Below are positions 25,158 through 35,024 of a stretch of 64,000 nucleotides of DNA, in pieces. This DNA comes from Belnapia mucosa. GTDB lineage: Bacteria > Pseudomonadota > Alphaproteobacteria > Acetobacterales > Acetobacteraceae. The translations under genes and the position numbers were made by a program. The notes beneath the pieces were generated by a model. That model worked only from the letters and a program-made list of their open reading frames with translations, searched no databases and had not been told where the DNA came from. The first letter of the stretch is position 1. Each line of letters starts with the position of its first letter. Where the stretch lies: the NCBI RefSeq assembly GCF_016775475.1, contig NZ_JAEUXJ010000001.1, positions 124,001-188,000 of the forward strand, written 5' to 3'.

Positions 25158-27332
25158 ATGAGCCTCGCCGAGACCCGCACCCCGACCGACACCGGCCTGG
25201 AGCACGCTCCGGACCGCTTCATCAACCGCGAGCTGTCCTGGCTCGACTTCAACACACGGGTGTTGGAGGAGGCGGGCAATACCGGGCACCCGCTGCTGGA
25301 GCGGCTGCGCTTCGTCGCCATCTCAGCCGCCAATCTCGACGAATTCTATTCGGTCCGGGTCGCCGGGCTGATCGGCCAGGAACGGGCGGGCATCACCAGC
25401 CGCTCGCCGGATGGCCGCACGCCCCCGCAACAGCTGGCCGCCATCCATGACCGGGCGGAGGTGCTGATCGAGGCGCAGCAGGCGGAATGGCGGCAGCTCC
25501 GCGCCCTGTTGCGGGAGGCGGGACTCGTCGTCTGCGGGATCGAGGAGCTGACCGAGGCAGACCGCAATTGGCTGGACGGCTGGTTCATGGAACGGGTCTT
25601 CCCGGTGCTCACGCCGCTGGCGGTGGACCCGGCGCATCCCTTCCCCTTCATCCAGAATCTCGCCGCCTGCATGGTCCTGAAGCTGGTGCGGGAGGAGGAT
25701 GGCGGGACGATGCGCGCCCTGCTGCCGCTGCCCTCGCAGACCGAGCGCTTCATCCGCCTGCCGAAGGTCGAGGGCGAGACGGCGATCCGCTTCCTGCTGC
25801 TCGAGGATCTGATCGAGCTCAGCCTACGCCGCGTCTTCCCCGGCTTCATCCCGGCCGAGCACGGGCTGTTCCGCCTGATCCGCGACACCGATGTGGAATT
25901 CGAGGAAGAGGCCGAGGATCTGGTCCGCAGCTACGAGACGGCACTGAAGCGCCGCCGACGCGGCCGCGCCATCCGCCTCTCCGTCACCTCGGCGACGCCG
26001 TCCGATATCGTCGATTTCGTGATCGAGGAGCTGGATGCCGAACGCAGCGGCGTCTTCGTGGTGGACGGGCTGCTCGGTCTTGATGACCTGCGTCAGCTGA
26101 TCGTGGACGACCGGCCGGACCTGCTCTTCACCCCCTATACGCCGCGCTTCCCGGAGCGGATCCTGGACTACGGCGGGGACTGCTTCGCCGCCATCCGCGC
26201 CAAGGACATCGTCGTCCACCACCCCTATGAGAGCTTCGACGTGGTGGTGCAGTTCCTCCGCCAGGCGGCGCGGGACCCGAATGTGGTCGCCATCAAGCAG
26301 ACCCTCTACCGTACCAGCCGCGACAGCCCGATCGCCCGCGCCCTGATCGAGGCGGCGGAGGCAGGCAAGAACGTCACCGGCATCGTCGAGATCAAGGCCC
26401 GGTTCGACGAGGAGCGGAACATCGCCCTCGCGCGGGAGCTGGAGGCGGCCGGCGTCCAGGTCGTCTTCGGCTTCGTCGAGCTGAAGACGCATGCCAAGAT
26501 GTCGCTGGTGGTGCGGCGGGAGGCTGGGGCGCTCCGCTCCTACGCGCATTTCGGGACCGGCAACTACCACCCGATCACGGCGCGCATCTATACCGACCTC
26601 TCCTTCTTCACCGCCGACCCAGCGCTGACCGGCGATGCGGCGCGCCTGTTTAATTACATGACCGGCTATGCCCGGCCGGACCGGATGGAGGGGCTGGCCT
26701 TCGCCCCGCTGACCATCCGCCCGACCCTGCTCGGCCTGATCGAGCAGGAGCGGCGCTTCGCCGAGGAGGGGAAGCCGGCCGGCATCTGGCTGAAGATGAA
26801 CAGCTTGGTCGATGAGCAGCTGATCGACGCGCTCTACGCCGCGTCTCGCGCCGGCGTGAAGGTGGATTGCGTCGTGCGCGGCATCTGCTGCCTGCGTCCC
26901 GGCGTTCCCGGCCTTTCGGAGAATATCCGGGTGAAGTCCATCGTCGGCCGTTTCCTCGAACACTCCCGCATCTATGCCTTTGGCAATGGCCACCGGATGC
27001 CCTCGCGCCGGGCGCGGGTGTTCATCTCCTCGGCCGATTGGATGGCGCGCAACATGGACTGGCGGGTCGAGACCATGGTGCCGGTCGAGAATCCGACCGT
27101 GCATGCCCAGATCCTCGACCAGATCATGGTGGTGAACCTGAAGGACACGGCGCAGAGCTGGGAGCTGAATGCGGACGGCGCTTGGCGCCGCCTCGCCCGC
27201 GGGGTGCAACCGGTCTCGGCGCATGAGTATTTCATGACCAACCCCTCCCTCTCGGGCCGGGGCAGCGCCTTGCAGCGCAGCGCCCGCGCGGCGGCGCGCA
27301 AGCCACGCCCCGACCGCATCGCCCAGGACTGA
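25158..27332 (+). CDS. ppk: Polyphosphate kinase 1
   Basis: 724 aa. The four-domain PPK1 is complete: N-terminal [12 protein letters not shown], then phosphorylated-His region [13 protein letters not shown] and second His region [17 protein letters not shown]-binding residues are in [20 protein letters not shown]. It makes polyphosphate reversibly from ATP. It starts 9 bp after hda and is followed after 4 bp by ppx, so synthesis and breakdown enzymes share one transcript. Confidence 0.95.
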   Translation: MSLAETRTPTDTGLEHAPDRFINRELSWLDFNTRVLEEAGNTGHPLLERLRFVAISAANLDEFYSVRVAGLIGQERAGITSRSPDGRTPPQQLAAIHDRAEVLIEAQQAEWRQLRALLREAGLVVCGIEELTEADRNWLDGWFMERVFPVLTPLAVDPAHPFPFIQNLAACMVLKLVREEDGGTMRALLPLPSQTERFIRLPKVEGETAIRFLLLEDLIELSLRRVFPGFIPAEHGLFRLIRDTDVEFEEEAEDLVRSYETALKRRRRGRAIRLSVTSATPSDIVDFVIEELDAERSGVFVVDGLLGLDDLRQLIVDDRPDLLFTPYTPRFPERILDYGGDCFAAIRAKDIVVHHPYESFDVVVQFLRQAARDPNVVAIKQTLYRTSRDSPIARALIEAAEAGKNVTGIVEIKARFDEERNIALARELEAAGVQVVFGFVELKTHAKMSLVVRREAGALRSYAHFGTGNYHPITARIYTDLSFFTADPALTGDAARLFNYMTGYARPDRMEGLAFAPLTIRPTLLGLIEQERRFAEEGKPAGIWLKMNSLVDEQLIDALYAASRAGVKVDCVVRGICCLRPGVPGLSENIRVKSIVGRFLEHSRIYAFGNGHRMPSRRARVFISSADWMARNMDWRVETMVPVENPTVHAQILDQIMVVNLKDTAQSWELNADGAWRRLARGVQPVSAHEYFMTNPSLSGRGSALQRSARAAARKPRPDRIAQD

Positions 27333-27336
27333 CCGC

Positions 27337-28833
27337 GTGCCCGATATCCGTTCCATCCCCCTCGCGCCCCGTTGCGGCGTCGTCGATCTTGGATCGAATT
27401 CCGTCCGCCTTGTCGTCTTCGAGGGGCGGGGGCGGAACCCGCAGGCGATCTTCAACGAGAAGGCCGTGCTTGGGCTCGGCCGGGGGCTGCAGACGACCGG
27501 CCGGCTGAACGACGACGCCATCGGCCCCGCGCTGACCGTGCTGACGCGCTACCATGCCGTGGCGCATGCCATGCATGCCGACCCGCTGGAGGTGGTGGCG
27601 ACAGCCGCGGTGCGCGATGCGGAAAACGGCCCCGCCTTCGTCGCCGCCATGCAGGAGAGGATTCCCGGCCTCCGCATCCGCATCCTGACCGGGGAGGAGG
27701 AGGCGAGGCTGTCGGCCGATGGCGTGCTGCTCGGCTTCCCTGGGGCGGATGGCATCCTCGGCGATCTCGGCGGCGGCAGCCTGGAGGTGGTGCGGCTGAC
27801 GGAGGGCCGGGTGATGCGCGCCGCCTCCCTCCCGATCGGCGCCATCCGCCTGGCCGAGCGCGCCGGCGGCGAGGTGGCCCGGGCGCGGGCCATCGCCGAG
27901 GCGGAACTCGCCAAACATTCCTGGTTGGCCGAGGGCGGCGGGCGCGACCTCTATCTGGTCGGCGGCGCCTGGCGGGCCCTGGCGCGGATGCATATGGCGC
28001 AGACCGGCTATCCGCTGGCGATCGTCCACCACTACGTGCTGCGGCGGGAGGAGGCGCGGGACCTTGCCGGCGTCGTCATGGCCGCTTCCCGGCGAGTGCT
28101 GGAGCGGATGCCGGGCGCGCCGCAGAAGCGGCTGGGCGACATGCCTTTCGCCGCCGTCGCCATGCGCCGCCTGCTGCGGGCGACGGGCGCGGCGCGGGTG
28201 GTCTTCTCGGCGAACGGGCTGCGCGAGGGCTGGTATTCCCGCCTGCTGCCCGCGGAGGTCCGGGCGGAGGACCCGATGCTGGCCGCGGCGCGCGAACTGG
28301 CCACCGCCTGGGGCCGTGACCCGCAACTGCCGCCGGCGCTGATCGCCTGGACCGACCCTATCTTCCCCGAACAGGATCCGGCGACCCGGGCGCTGCGGGA
28401 ATCGGCCTGCTGGGTCTCCGATATCGGCAGCCACGACCACCCGGAATACCGGGCGGAACAGGCCTTCCTGCGGGTGCTGCGCCAGCATGGCGCCGGGCTC
28501 GACCACCATGCGCGGGCCTTCCTCGGCCTCTGCGCCGCCCTGCGGTATGAGGCGGAGCCGGTCGCGCCCTATCTCGCCCCGACCCGGGCGCTGCTGGATG
28601 TGCCGACCTTCCGCCGGGCGGAGGCGCTGGGGGCGGCGCTGCGGCTGGCCTATACGCTCTGCGGCGGCACGCCGGCCCTGCTGGCCGGCACGCGGCTGGA
28701 ACGGCAGGGCAGCCGGCTGGTGCTGCGCCTGGCCGAGGGCACCGGCGTCTTCGCCGGGGAGAGCGTGCTGCGGCGGGTGGAACAGCTCGGCGCGGTGCTG
28801 GGGCTGGAGGCGGTGGTGGAGGTCGCGGGGTAA
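27337..28833 (+). CDS. ppx: Exopolyphosphatase (Ppx/GppA family)
   Basis: 498 aa from a GTG start. The ASKHA-fold N-terminal domains have GVVDLGSNSVRLVVFE (phosphate loop), ATAAVRDAENG, LTGEEEARLSADG and ILGDLGGGSLEVV. The C-terminal HD-like helical domain has SDIGSHDHPEYR near residue 360. It removes phosphate from polyphosphate ends, or the 5' phosphate of pppGpp. It lies 4 bp after ppk. Confidence 0.93.
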   Translation: MPDIRSIPLAPRCGVVDLGSNSVRLVVFEGRGRNPQAIFNEKAVLGLGRGLQTTGRLNDDAIGPALTVLTRYHAVAHAMHADPLEVVATAAVRDAENGPAFVAAMQERIPGLRIRILTGEEEARLSADGVLLGFPGADGILGDLGGGSLEVVRLTEGRVMRAASLPIGAIRLAERAGGEVARARAIAEAELAKHSWLAEGGGRDLYLVGGAWRALARMHMAQTGYPLAIVHHYVLRREEARDLAGVVMAASRRVLERMPGAPQKRLGDMPFAAVAMRRLLRATGAARVVFSANGLREGWYSRLLPAEVRAEDPMLAAARELATAWGRDPQLPPALIAWTDPIFPEQDPATRALRESACWVSDIGSHDHPEYRAEQAFLRVLRQHGAGLDHHARAFLGLCAALRYEAEPVAPYLAPTRALLDVPTFRRAEALGAALRLAYTLCGGTPALLAGTRLERQGSRLVLRLAEGTGVFAGESVLRRVEQLGAVLGLEAVVEVAG

Positions 28834-28841
28834 CCGCCGCG

Positions 28842-29153
28842 CTACCGCTGCGTGTTCTGGTTGAGCCCCGGCTGCATGCCGGCATTGCCGGTGCCGATCC
28901 GTCCCGCTTCCTCCGGCCGTCCTACATCCGGCCGGAGCGAGCTGCGGTCCGACTCCAGCGGCAGGACCTGGGCCGGGGGCACCACCGCCGGGGCCTCCCG
29001 CGCCGCCTCGGCCCGGTCCACCACGCGATCCCGCTGCGTCTCCTGGTTCAACTGGCGCGAGGCACGCTCGGCCGGCGTCTGCGCCAGCGCCGGGTTGGCG
29101 AGGAACAGGGCGGCGAACAGGGCGGCGAGGAGAAGCAGGGAAGGGTGGGGCAT
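28842..29153 (-). CDS. Small exported hypothetical protein
   Basis: 103 aa with a strong signal peptide (LLLLAALFAALFLANPALAQ) and a charged, Arg/Glu-rich, Pro-containing mature part that is probably disordered. No family recognised. It converges on ppx (8 bp between stops) and lies downstream of the carbamoylase gene on the same strand. The ATG at 29174 is an alternative start. Confidence 0.6.
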   Translation of the reverse strand: MPHPSLLLLAALFAALFLANPALAQTPAERASRQLNQETQRDRVVDRAEAAREAPAVVPPAQVLPLESDRSSLRPDVGRPEEAGRIGTGNAGMQPGLNQNTQR

Positions 29154-29191
29154 GCCGGGCTTAGCGCCCGGCATTCGGTTCGGTTCCGGCG

Positions 29192-30157
29192 CTACCGCTC
29201 GCCCGGCCGCCATTCGGGTGGGGCGACGCTGCCGGTCTGCGCGGTGATGCGGCCATAGGCCTCGGTGCGGCGGTGCTTCTCGAAATTGAAGATGGTGCTG
29301 CGTCCCAGGGCGCACATGCCGAGGTCGCAATCGGCGACGATCAGTTCGTCGCCCCAGCTTGTGGCCTGGGCCATGATCTCGCCCTGCGGGTTGACGATGA
29401 TGGAATGGCCGAACAGCTCATGCCCGTCCTCGTCGCCCGCCTTGGCGACGCCGGCGGCGAAGCAGGCATTCTGGTAGCAGCCGGCCTGGATGGAGAGATG
29501 GCTGTGGAAGACGCGCAGATGATGCGCCTCGAAGCCGCGATTCTCCATGTTCAGGCTCGGCGTGTTGTAGCCGAGCATGACCAGCTCGACCTGCTGCAGG
29601 CCGAGGACGCGCCAGGCCTCCGGCCAGCGGCGGTCGTTGCAGATCATCATGCCGATATTGACCGAGGTTTCGCCGACCGGGGCGCGGACGACGGGGAAGC
29701 CGAGATTGCCGACCTCGAAATAGCGCTTCTCCAGATGCTGCACCGTCCGCGTCGGTTCGTATTCCGCATGCCCCGGCAGGTGGACCTTGCGGTATTTCAG
29801 CACCACCTCGCCCGAGGGATGGACATAGACGGCGGTGTTGAAGCGGTGGCCGTCCGGCGTGCGCTCGGCATAGCCGAGATGGAAGCCGATATTGAACTTC
29901 CGCGCCGCCTCAAAGAGCGGGGCGGTGGCGTTGGAGGGGAGGGCGGTCTCGTACCAGTGGTCCGCCTCCGCCAGGTCCTCGTGGTACCAGCGCGGGAAGA
30001 AGGTGGTGAGCGCGAGCTCGGGGAAGACCACCACCTCGGCACCGCGCCGGTGCGCCGTCTCCATCAGCCGGACCATGCGGCCGACCGCGACATCGCGCCC
30101 CTCGGCCTTCTGGATGGGGCCCATCTGGGCGGCGGCGAGGACGAGGCGGCGGGACAT
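29192..30157 (-). CDS. N-carbamoyl-D-amino acid hydrolase-like amidase (nitrilase superfamily)
   Basis: 321 aa. The Glu-Lys-Cys triad is visible as E47 (VVFPELALT), K124 (KYRKVHLPGH) and C173 (MMICNDRRWPE). The surroundings (TTFFPRWYHEDL, NTPSLNMENRGFEAHHL) match D-carbamoylases closely. It would hydrolyse N-carbamoyl-amino acids to amino acid, CO2 and ammonia, the second step of hydantoin use. A hydantoinase-like gene lies about 2.4 kb away on the same strand. Substrate inferred from family. Confidence 0.88.
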   Translation of the reverse strand: MSRRLVLAAAQMGPIQKAEGRDVAVGRMVRLMETAHRRGAEVVVFPELALTTFFPRWYHEDLAEADHWYETALPSNATAPLFEAARKFNIGFHLGYAERTPDGHRFNTAVYVHPSGEVVLKYRKVHLPGHAEYEPTRTVQHLEKRYFEVGNLGFPVVRAPVGETSVNIGMMICNDRRWPEAWRVLGLQQVELVMLGYNTPSLNMENRGFEAHHLRVFHSHLSIQAGCYQNACFAAGVAKAGDEDGHELFGHSIIVNPQGEIMAQATSWGDELIVADCDLGMCALGRSTIFNFEKHRRTEAYGRITAQTGSVAPPEWRPGER

Positions 30158-30220
30158 GGGCGGGCTCCGGCGGGTGGCGCGGCAGTGGTCGCACCCGCCG
30201 TCCCGCTTTTCAAGCCATGG

Positions 30221-31453
30221 TCAGGCCCTGACGAAGGGGCAGCCGCCCTCGGCGAGCGGCCGGAAGGCCTCGTCGCCCGCCGTGGTCTGCAGCAGCTTGT
30301 AGTAGTCGAAGGGGCCGCGGCTCTCCTCCGGCTTCTTGACCTCGAACAGGTAAGCCGGGTGCAGCTTGCGGCCATCGGCCCGGATGGTGCCGGGGCCGAA
30401 GCAGTCGTCGTCGCAGGGCATCGCCTTCATCCGCGCTACCGTCTCGGCGCCGCTCACCTTGGCTGCCGCCACGCCCATATCGGCCACAGCCTTCAGGTAA
30501 TGAAGCACGGCTGCGTAGCCGCCCGCATGGTTCATGCAGAGGGCGTTGTTGCCGATATTCGGCCGGACGCGCGCGGAGAAGGCGCGGGTTCGGTCGTTCA
30601 GGTCCCAGTAGAAGGTCTCGGTGCAGATGAGCCCCTGTGAGGTGCCGAGGCCGAGCGCATGCACATCCGGCAGGAACATCAACAGGGAGGCGAGCTTGAT
30701 GCCGCGCCGGGCCAGGCCGAATTCCGAGGCCTGCTTGATGCAGTTGATGGTGTCGGAGCCGGCATTGGCCAGGCCGATCACCTTCGGCTTCGCCGCCATC
30801 GCCTGCACCAGGTAGGAGCTGAAATCGGTGGTGCCGGGGAAGGGGGTGCGGACGGAGCCGATGATGCTGCCGCCCGCGCCCTTGACGAAGGTGCCGGTAT
30901 CCCGCTCCAGCGCATGGCCGAAGGCGTAGTCGGCGGTGATGAAGTACCAGCTGTCGCCGCCCGCCCGCACCGTAGCGCCGCCGGTCGACCTCGCCAGCAT
31001 CCAAGTGTCGTAGGTCCAGTGGACCGTGTTGGGCGAGCATTTCGGCCCGGTGAGGTCGGAGGTGGCGGAGGAGGTGTTGAGGAAGACCTTGTTCTTCTCC
31101 CGCACGACCTCGTTCGCCGCCAGCGCTACCGATGAGGCGCCGCCATCCACCACGACATCGACGCCGTCTCGGTCGAACCACTGGCGGGTGACGTTGGAGC
31201 CGACATCAGCGCGGTTCTGGTTGTCGGCGAAGACCACCTCGATGTTGAAGCCGCGATTGCTGAATTCGGCGGCGGCCTGGCGGATGCAGGCCAGCTCGGT
31301 CGGCCCGGTCACGTCGCGGTAGGTGCCGGAGAAGTCGCAGAGCAGGGCGATGCGGATGGTATTGGCGGCCTGCGCGCGGGCGCTGCGCCAGGGCAGGCCG
31401 CCGGCGGACAGCGCGGCGCCCGCGCCCAGCAGGGCACGTCGAGTGGTTGTCAT
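30221..31453 (-). CDS. ABC transporter substrate-binding protein (branched-chain amino acid type)
   Basis: 410 aa. Twin-Arg-like N-terminus (TTTRRALLGAGAAL) with cleavage near ARAQ, then a type I periplasmic-binding fold: IRIALLCDFSGTYRDVTGP, AADFSNRGF-like helix, and HWTYDTWMLARSTGG. It binds amides, amino acids or related compounds for an ABC importer. The permease and ATPase genes are not here. It lies 63 bp upstream of the carbamoylase gene, so it may deliver carbamoyl compounds or hydantoins. Confidence 0.85.
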   Translation of the reverse strand: MTTTRRALLGAGAALSAGGLPWRSARAQAANTIRIALLCDFSGTYRDVTGPTELACIRQAAAEFSNRGFNIEVVFADNQNRADVGSNVTRQWFDRDGVDVVVDGGASSVALAANEVVREKNKVFLNTSSATSDLTGPKCSPNTVHWTYDTWMLARSTGGATVRAGGDSWYFITADYAFGHALERDTGTFVKGAGGSIIGSVRTPFPGTTDFSSYLVQAMAAKPKVIGLANAGSDTINCIKQASEFGLARRGIKLASLLMFLPDVHALGLGTSQGLICTETFYWDLNDRTRAFSARVRPNIGNNALCMNHAGGYAAVLHYLKAVADMGVAAAKVSGAETVARMKAMPCDDDCFGPGTIRADGRKLHPAYLFEVKKPEESRGPFDYYKLLQTTAGDEAFRPLAEGGCPFVRA

Positions 31454-31590
31454 GGTTGTTGTCCTCCCGGGCTGCGTTTGCCGCCGCCTGCGGGAAGGCT
31501 ACACCGTTCCGCTTTCTGTCTGCCAGCGCATAAGCCCCGATGACAGGGGGTGCCGCATGCGGCATGTCACCAGGCCAAGGAGGAATGCCC

Positions 31591-32568
31591 ATGCCGCTTA
31601 CCCGCCGCGCCGCCCTCGCGCTCGCCGCCGCGCCGCTCGCCGCCCCCGCCCTGGCGCAATCCGCCGGCGACTTCCCCAACCGCCCTCTACGGATGGTCAT
31701 TCCCTTCCCGCCGGGCGGCGGCAGCGACATCCTCGGCCGGCTGCTGGCGCAGCGGATCGGCGATGCGATCGGCCAGCCGGTGGTGCCGGAGAACCGCTCG
31801 GGCGCCGGGGGCAATATCGGCACCGATGCCGTCGCCAAGGCGCCGCCCGATGGCTACACGCTGGTGACGGTGTTCAACACCATCGTGGTGAACCAATTCG
31901 TCTTCCGCTCCATGCCCTTCGACCTGAAGCGGGACCTGGCGCCGATCGCCCGCGTGGCGCTGGCGCCGACCGTCATCGCCGGCGGGCCGAAGCTGAAGGC
32001 GCGCGACCTGGCCGAAGTCGTGGCCATCTCCCGCGCCCAGCCGGGGCTGCTGAACCATGGGACGCCGGGGCTCGGCACCATCACCCATGTCTCGGCCGAG
32101 CTGATGGACAGCATGTCCGGCGGCAAGCTGACCCATGTGCATTACCGCGGCACCGGCCCGGCCGTGACCGCCTGCGTGGCGGGCGAGGTGGAGCTGGTCT
32201 CCGCCCCCTGGTCGGCGGTGGAGGGGCTGGTGAAGGGCGGCCAGCTCCGGGCGCTGGGCAACCTCGCGGCGCAGGACAGCCCGTTGATGCCGGGCGTCCC
32301 AACGGTGGCGCAGGCGGCTGGGCTGCCCGGCTATGCGGTGGATAATTGGGGCGCCGTGCTGGCCCCGGCCGGCGTGCCGCCCGCCATCCTGGCGAAGATC
32401 AGCGAGGCGGTGCGGCAGGCGGTGGATACGCCGGAAGGCAAGGCTGCCATGGCCGCGCGCGGCATCGAAGCCGCCTGGGCGGATGGGCCGACCCTTGCGC
32501 GCATCATTGAGGAAGACGGTGCGCGCTGGGAGCCGGTGATCCGCAAGGCCGATATCCGGGTGGAGTAG
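31591..32568 (+). CDS. Bug/TctC-family periplasmic solute-binding protein
   Basis: 325 aa. Signal peptide with TRRAALALAAAPLAAPALAQ. Motifs FPNRPLRMVIPFPPGGGSD near residue 27, VVPENRSGAGGNIG near 64, APPDGYTL near 84 and HGTPGLGTITHVS near 150. It is longer in motif agreement than the copy at 13.0 kb. AAGGAGG precedes the ATG at 31591 by 7 bases, which decides against the ATG at 31585. It converges on the hydantoinase gene, with 3 bp between stops. Confidence 0.9.
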   Translation: MPLTRRAALALAAAPLAAPALAQSAGDFPNRPLRMVIPFPPGGGSDILGRLLAQRIGDAIGQPVVPENRSGAGGNIGTDAVAKAPPDGYTLVTVFNTIVVNQFVFRSMPFDLKRDLAPIARVALAPTVIAGGPKLKARDLAEVVAISRAQPGLLNHGTPGLGTITHVSAELMDSMSGGKLTHVHYRGTGPAVTACVAGEVELVSAPWSAVEGLVKGGQLRALGNLAAQDSPLMPGVPTVAQAAGLPGYAVDNWGAVLAPAGVPPAILAKISEAVRQAVDTPEGKAAMAARGIEAAWADGPTLARIIEEDGARWEPVIRKADIRVE

Positions 32569-32571
32569 GAT

Positions 32572-33957
32572 CTACTCCCCCAGATAGGTCTCCTGGTGCT
32601 GCCGCGGCACGAAGCGGCCGGCGCCGGGCCGCGCCAGCACCGTCTCCCCGTCCCAGATGCAGGCGCCGCGCAGCCAGGTGGCGGCGACGCGGGCCCGCAT
32701 GGACCGCCCGTGATAGGGCGACCAGCGGGCATCCTCCCGGTCGCGGATACTGGACTCGTCGAAGGTGAACTCGCCGCGCTCCAGCACCAGCAGGTCGGCA
32801 TCGGCGCCGATGCGGATGGCGCCCTTCTTCGGCGCCAGGCCATGGAAGCGGGCCGGGCGTTCGGCGCAGTAGCGGGCCATCAGCGTCACCGGCAGGCCGC
32901 GCTCCTCCAGCAGGGTGAAGATCAGCGGGGCGAAGCTCTGCAGCCCCGTGAGGCCGGCGCCGGGGGCGAAGATGTCACCCTTGTAGACCTTCCGCTCCCG
33001 CGGCCAGGGCGCGTGGTCGGTCGAGACATAGGCGATGCTGCCGGCGGCGAAGGCGCCCCACATCCGTTCCACCTCGGCGGCGGTGCGGAAGGGCGGGTTG
33101 CACTTCCCGAAGCCTTCCAGCCGGACCAGGTCCTCCTCGGTCATGCAGAGATACTGGATGCAGGCCTCGCCGCTGGTCTTCGCGCCCTGGCGGCGGAACA
33201 GCTCCGCCAGCTCGAACCCGCGGGCCAGCGAGGAATGGGCGATATGGACATGGCAGCCCGTCTCCAGCGCCATCTCGAAGATCTCGAGATCGGCCATGCT
33301 CTCGGCCAGCGGCGGGCGGGTGCGGCAATGCATGATGGGGTCGGTGCGGCCGGTGGCCTTCGCCTCCTCGGTCAGGCGCTGCACCAGCTCCTGGTCCTCG
33401 TTGTGGATGGCGCACATCAGGCCGGTCTTGGCGATCTCGCGGAAGGCGGCGAGCATGGTCGGGTGGTCGATGCGCGGGAAGCGGACCGCATCATATTCAT
33501 AGGTCGAGAGCTTGAAGGAGCAGACGCCCGCCTCGGCCAGGCCGGCGATGGCCTCGACCCCGCCCGCCTTGGTGATGGTGCCATAGAGCGCCATGTCCAC
33601 ATGGCTGGTGGCCTCCACCACCGCCACCTTCTCCCGCAGGATTCCGGCATCGGTGACGGGGCGCGGCACGTCATAGGGCATGTCGACGCAGGTGGTGACG
33701 CCGCCGGCCGCGGCCGACATCGACGCCCCCTCGATCCCCGGCCAGCCGGTGCTGCTGCTGGTATGCATATGCCCATCGACCAGGCCGGGCAGCACCAGCT
33801 TGCCGGAGTAGTCGGCAGTGGCTGCGGCGGGCGGCGGCGCGCCCTGGCCGATGGCGGCGATCGCCTCGCCACGGATGGCGACATAGCCCCCGGGCAGCAC
33901 CGCATCGGGCAGCACGATGTCGCCGAGGATGACGCGGTCGAAGGGGCTCTGGTCCAT
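32572..33957 (-). CDS. Dihydroorotase/hydantoinase/allantoinase-family amidohydrolase
   Basis: 461 aa of the cyclic amidase family. Metal ligands are all present: H63 and H65 (GLVDGHMHTSSS), K149 carboxylated-Lys position (CSFKLSTYEYD), H185 (CAIHNED), H241 (VHIAHSSLARG) and D314 (YVSTDHAPWPRERK). It opens a cyclic imide or amide ring such as a hydantoin, allantoin or dihydropyrimidine. Together with the carbamoylase it suggests hydantoin breakdown. The exact substrate is not resolved. It follows a LysR gene by 35 bp on the same strand. Confidence 0.9.
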   Translation of the reverse strand: MDQSPFDRVILGDIVLPDAVLPGGYVAIRGEAIAAIGQGAPPPAAATADYSGKLVLPGLVDGHMHTSSSTGWPGIEGASMSAAAGGVTTCVDMPYDVPRPVTDAGILREKVAVVEATSHVDMALYGTITKAGGVEAIAGLAEAGVCSFKLSTYEYDAVRFPRIDHPTMLAAFREIAKTGLMCAIHNEDQELVQRLTEEAKATGRTDPIMHCRTRPPLAESMADLEIFEMALETGCHVHIAHSSLARGFELAELFRRQGAKTSGEACIQYLCMTEEDLVRLEGFGKCNPPFRTAAEVERMWGAFAAGSIAYVSTDHAPWPRERKVYKGDIFAPGAGLTGLQSFAPLIFTLLEERGLPVTLMARYCAERPARFHGLAPKKGAIRIGADADLLVLERGEFTFDESSIRDREDARWSPYHGRSMRARVAATWLRGACIWDGETVLARPGAGRFVPRQHQETYLGE

Positions 33958-33992
33958 GCTGCGGGCGTCCCTGGAGTCGTGAAGCGGGGAGG

Positions 33993-34904
33993 CTAGGCCG
34001 CATCCCCGGCCGCCGGAAAGGCCCCGCGCGCGACGAGGATCGCCGCCCGCGCCGCCTCCGTCTCCCGCTCGCCGTTCCAGACCAGCGCCACGCCGACCGA
34101 CCCCACCGGCCCCGCCAGCGCGCGGAAGGCGACTCCCGGCGGCCGCAGCACCGCCATCCCCGAACTCACCAGCGCCACGCCGAGGCCCGCGGCGACGAAG
34201 GCAAGCTGCGCCATCGCACTCCCGACCTCGCGCATGGCGACGGGCTCGAACCCCGCCTCGCGGCAGGCGGTCACCTGACGATCGAAATAGGCCGGGCTGA
34301 TGGAGCGCGGCAGCAGCACCAGCGCCTCGCCAGCGAGGGCGGCCAGCGGCAGCGGCTCCGCGTCGGCCAGCAGCGCATGCCCCTCCGGCAGCGCCGCCAC
34401 CAGCGCATCCGAGCCGAGCGGCAGCACCCGGAGCGGCGGCCGGTCCCGGTCCAGCCGGGCGAGGGCGAAATCCACCTCGCCCCGCCGCAGCGCCTCGACG
34501 GCATCGGCGGTGTCCATCTCCCGCACCGCCAGCGCGCTGTCGGGCGCCGCCGCTCGCAGCCCCCGCACCAGCGGCGGCAGGTAGTCGAACAGCGCCGAGG
34601 TGACGCAGGCCATCGCCATCGGCGCATGCCGCCCCGCACGCAGCTCCCGCGCCAGGCTCTCCACCTGCTTCGCCTCCTCGGCCAGGCGGCGGAGGATCGG
34701 CAGCAAGGCCTCGCCCTCCCGCGTCGGCCGGGCACCCTTCCGCGTGCGTTCGAGCAGGCGCACGCCGAGCTCCGCCTCCAGCGCCTGGATCTGTGCCGTC
34801 AGCGGCGGCTGCGAGACGCCGAGCCGCGCGGCCGCCCGGCCGAAATGCCCCTCCTCGGCGACGGCGAGGAAATGCCCCATGCGGCGCAGGATGCGGAAAT
34901 CCAT
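33993..34904 (-). CDS. LysR-family transcriptional regulator
   Basis: 303 aa: N-terminal winged HTH (RMGHFLAVAEEGHFGRAAARLGVSQPPLTAQIQALE) and a C-terminal effector-binding domain from about residue 90. It is divergent from prpD and co-directional with the amidohydrolase, so it could control either. A CGAT-N11-ATCG site lies at 34921-34939 between the divergent starts. Confidence 0.92.
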   Translation of the reverse strand: MDFRILRRMGHFLAVAEEGHFGRAAARLGVSQPPLTAQIQALEAELGVRLLERTRKGARPTREGEALLPILRRLAEEAKQVESLARELRAGRHAPMAMACVTSALFDYLPPLVRGLRAAAPDSALAVREMDTADAVEALRRGEVDFALARLDRDRPPLRVLPLGSDALVAALPEGHALLADAEPLPLAALAGEALVLLPRSISPAYFDRQVTACREAGFEPVAMREVGSAMAQLAFVAAGLGVALVSSGMAVLRPPGVAFRALAGPVGSVGVALVWNGERETEAARAAILVARGAFPAAGDAA

Positions 34905-34920
34905 CGTCCCTAACGACCCT

Positions 34921-34939
34921 CGATCCGAAAATCCTATCG
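34921..34939. promoter_or_regulatory. Candidate LysR-type operator (T-N11-A)
   Basis: CGAT-N11-ATCG, an interrupted palindrome with the T-N11-A core typical of LysR boxes, 17 bp upstream of the LysR start and 86 bp upstream of prpD. Inferred from pattern and position only. Confidence 0.45.
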
Positions 34940-35024
34940 TCCTTGCGGCTCAATCGGAATGGACGAAGATGCGCGGCGGGGGGACAAAGCAGCCCTCACC
35001 ATCCAGGGCCGGGGAAGACCGCCG

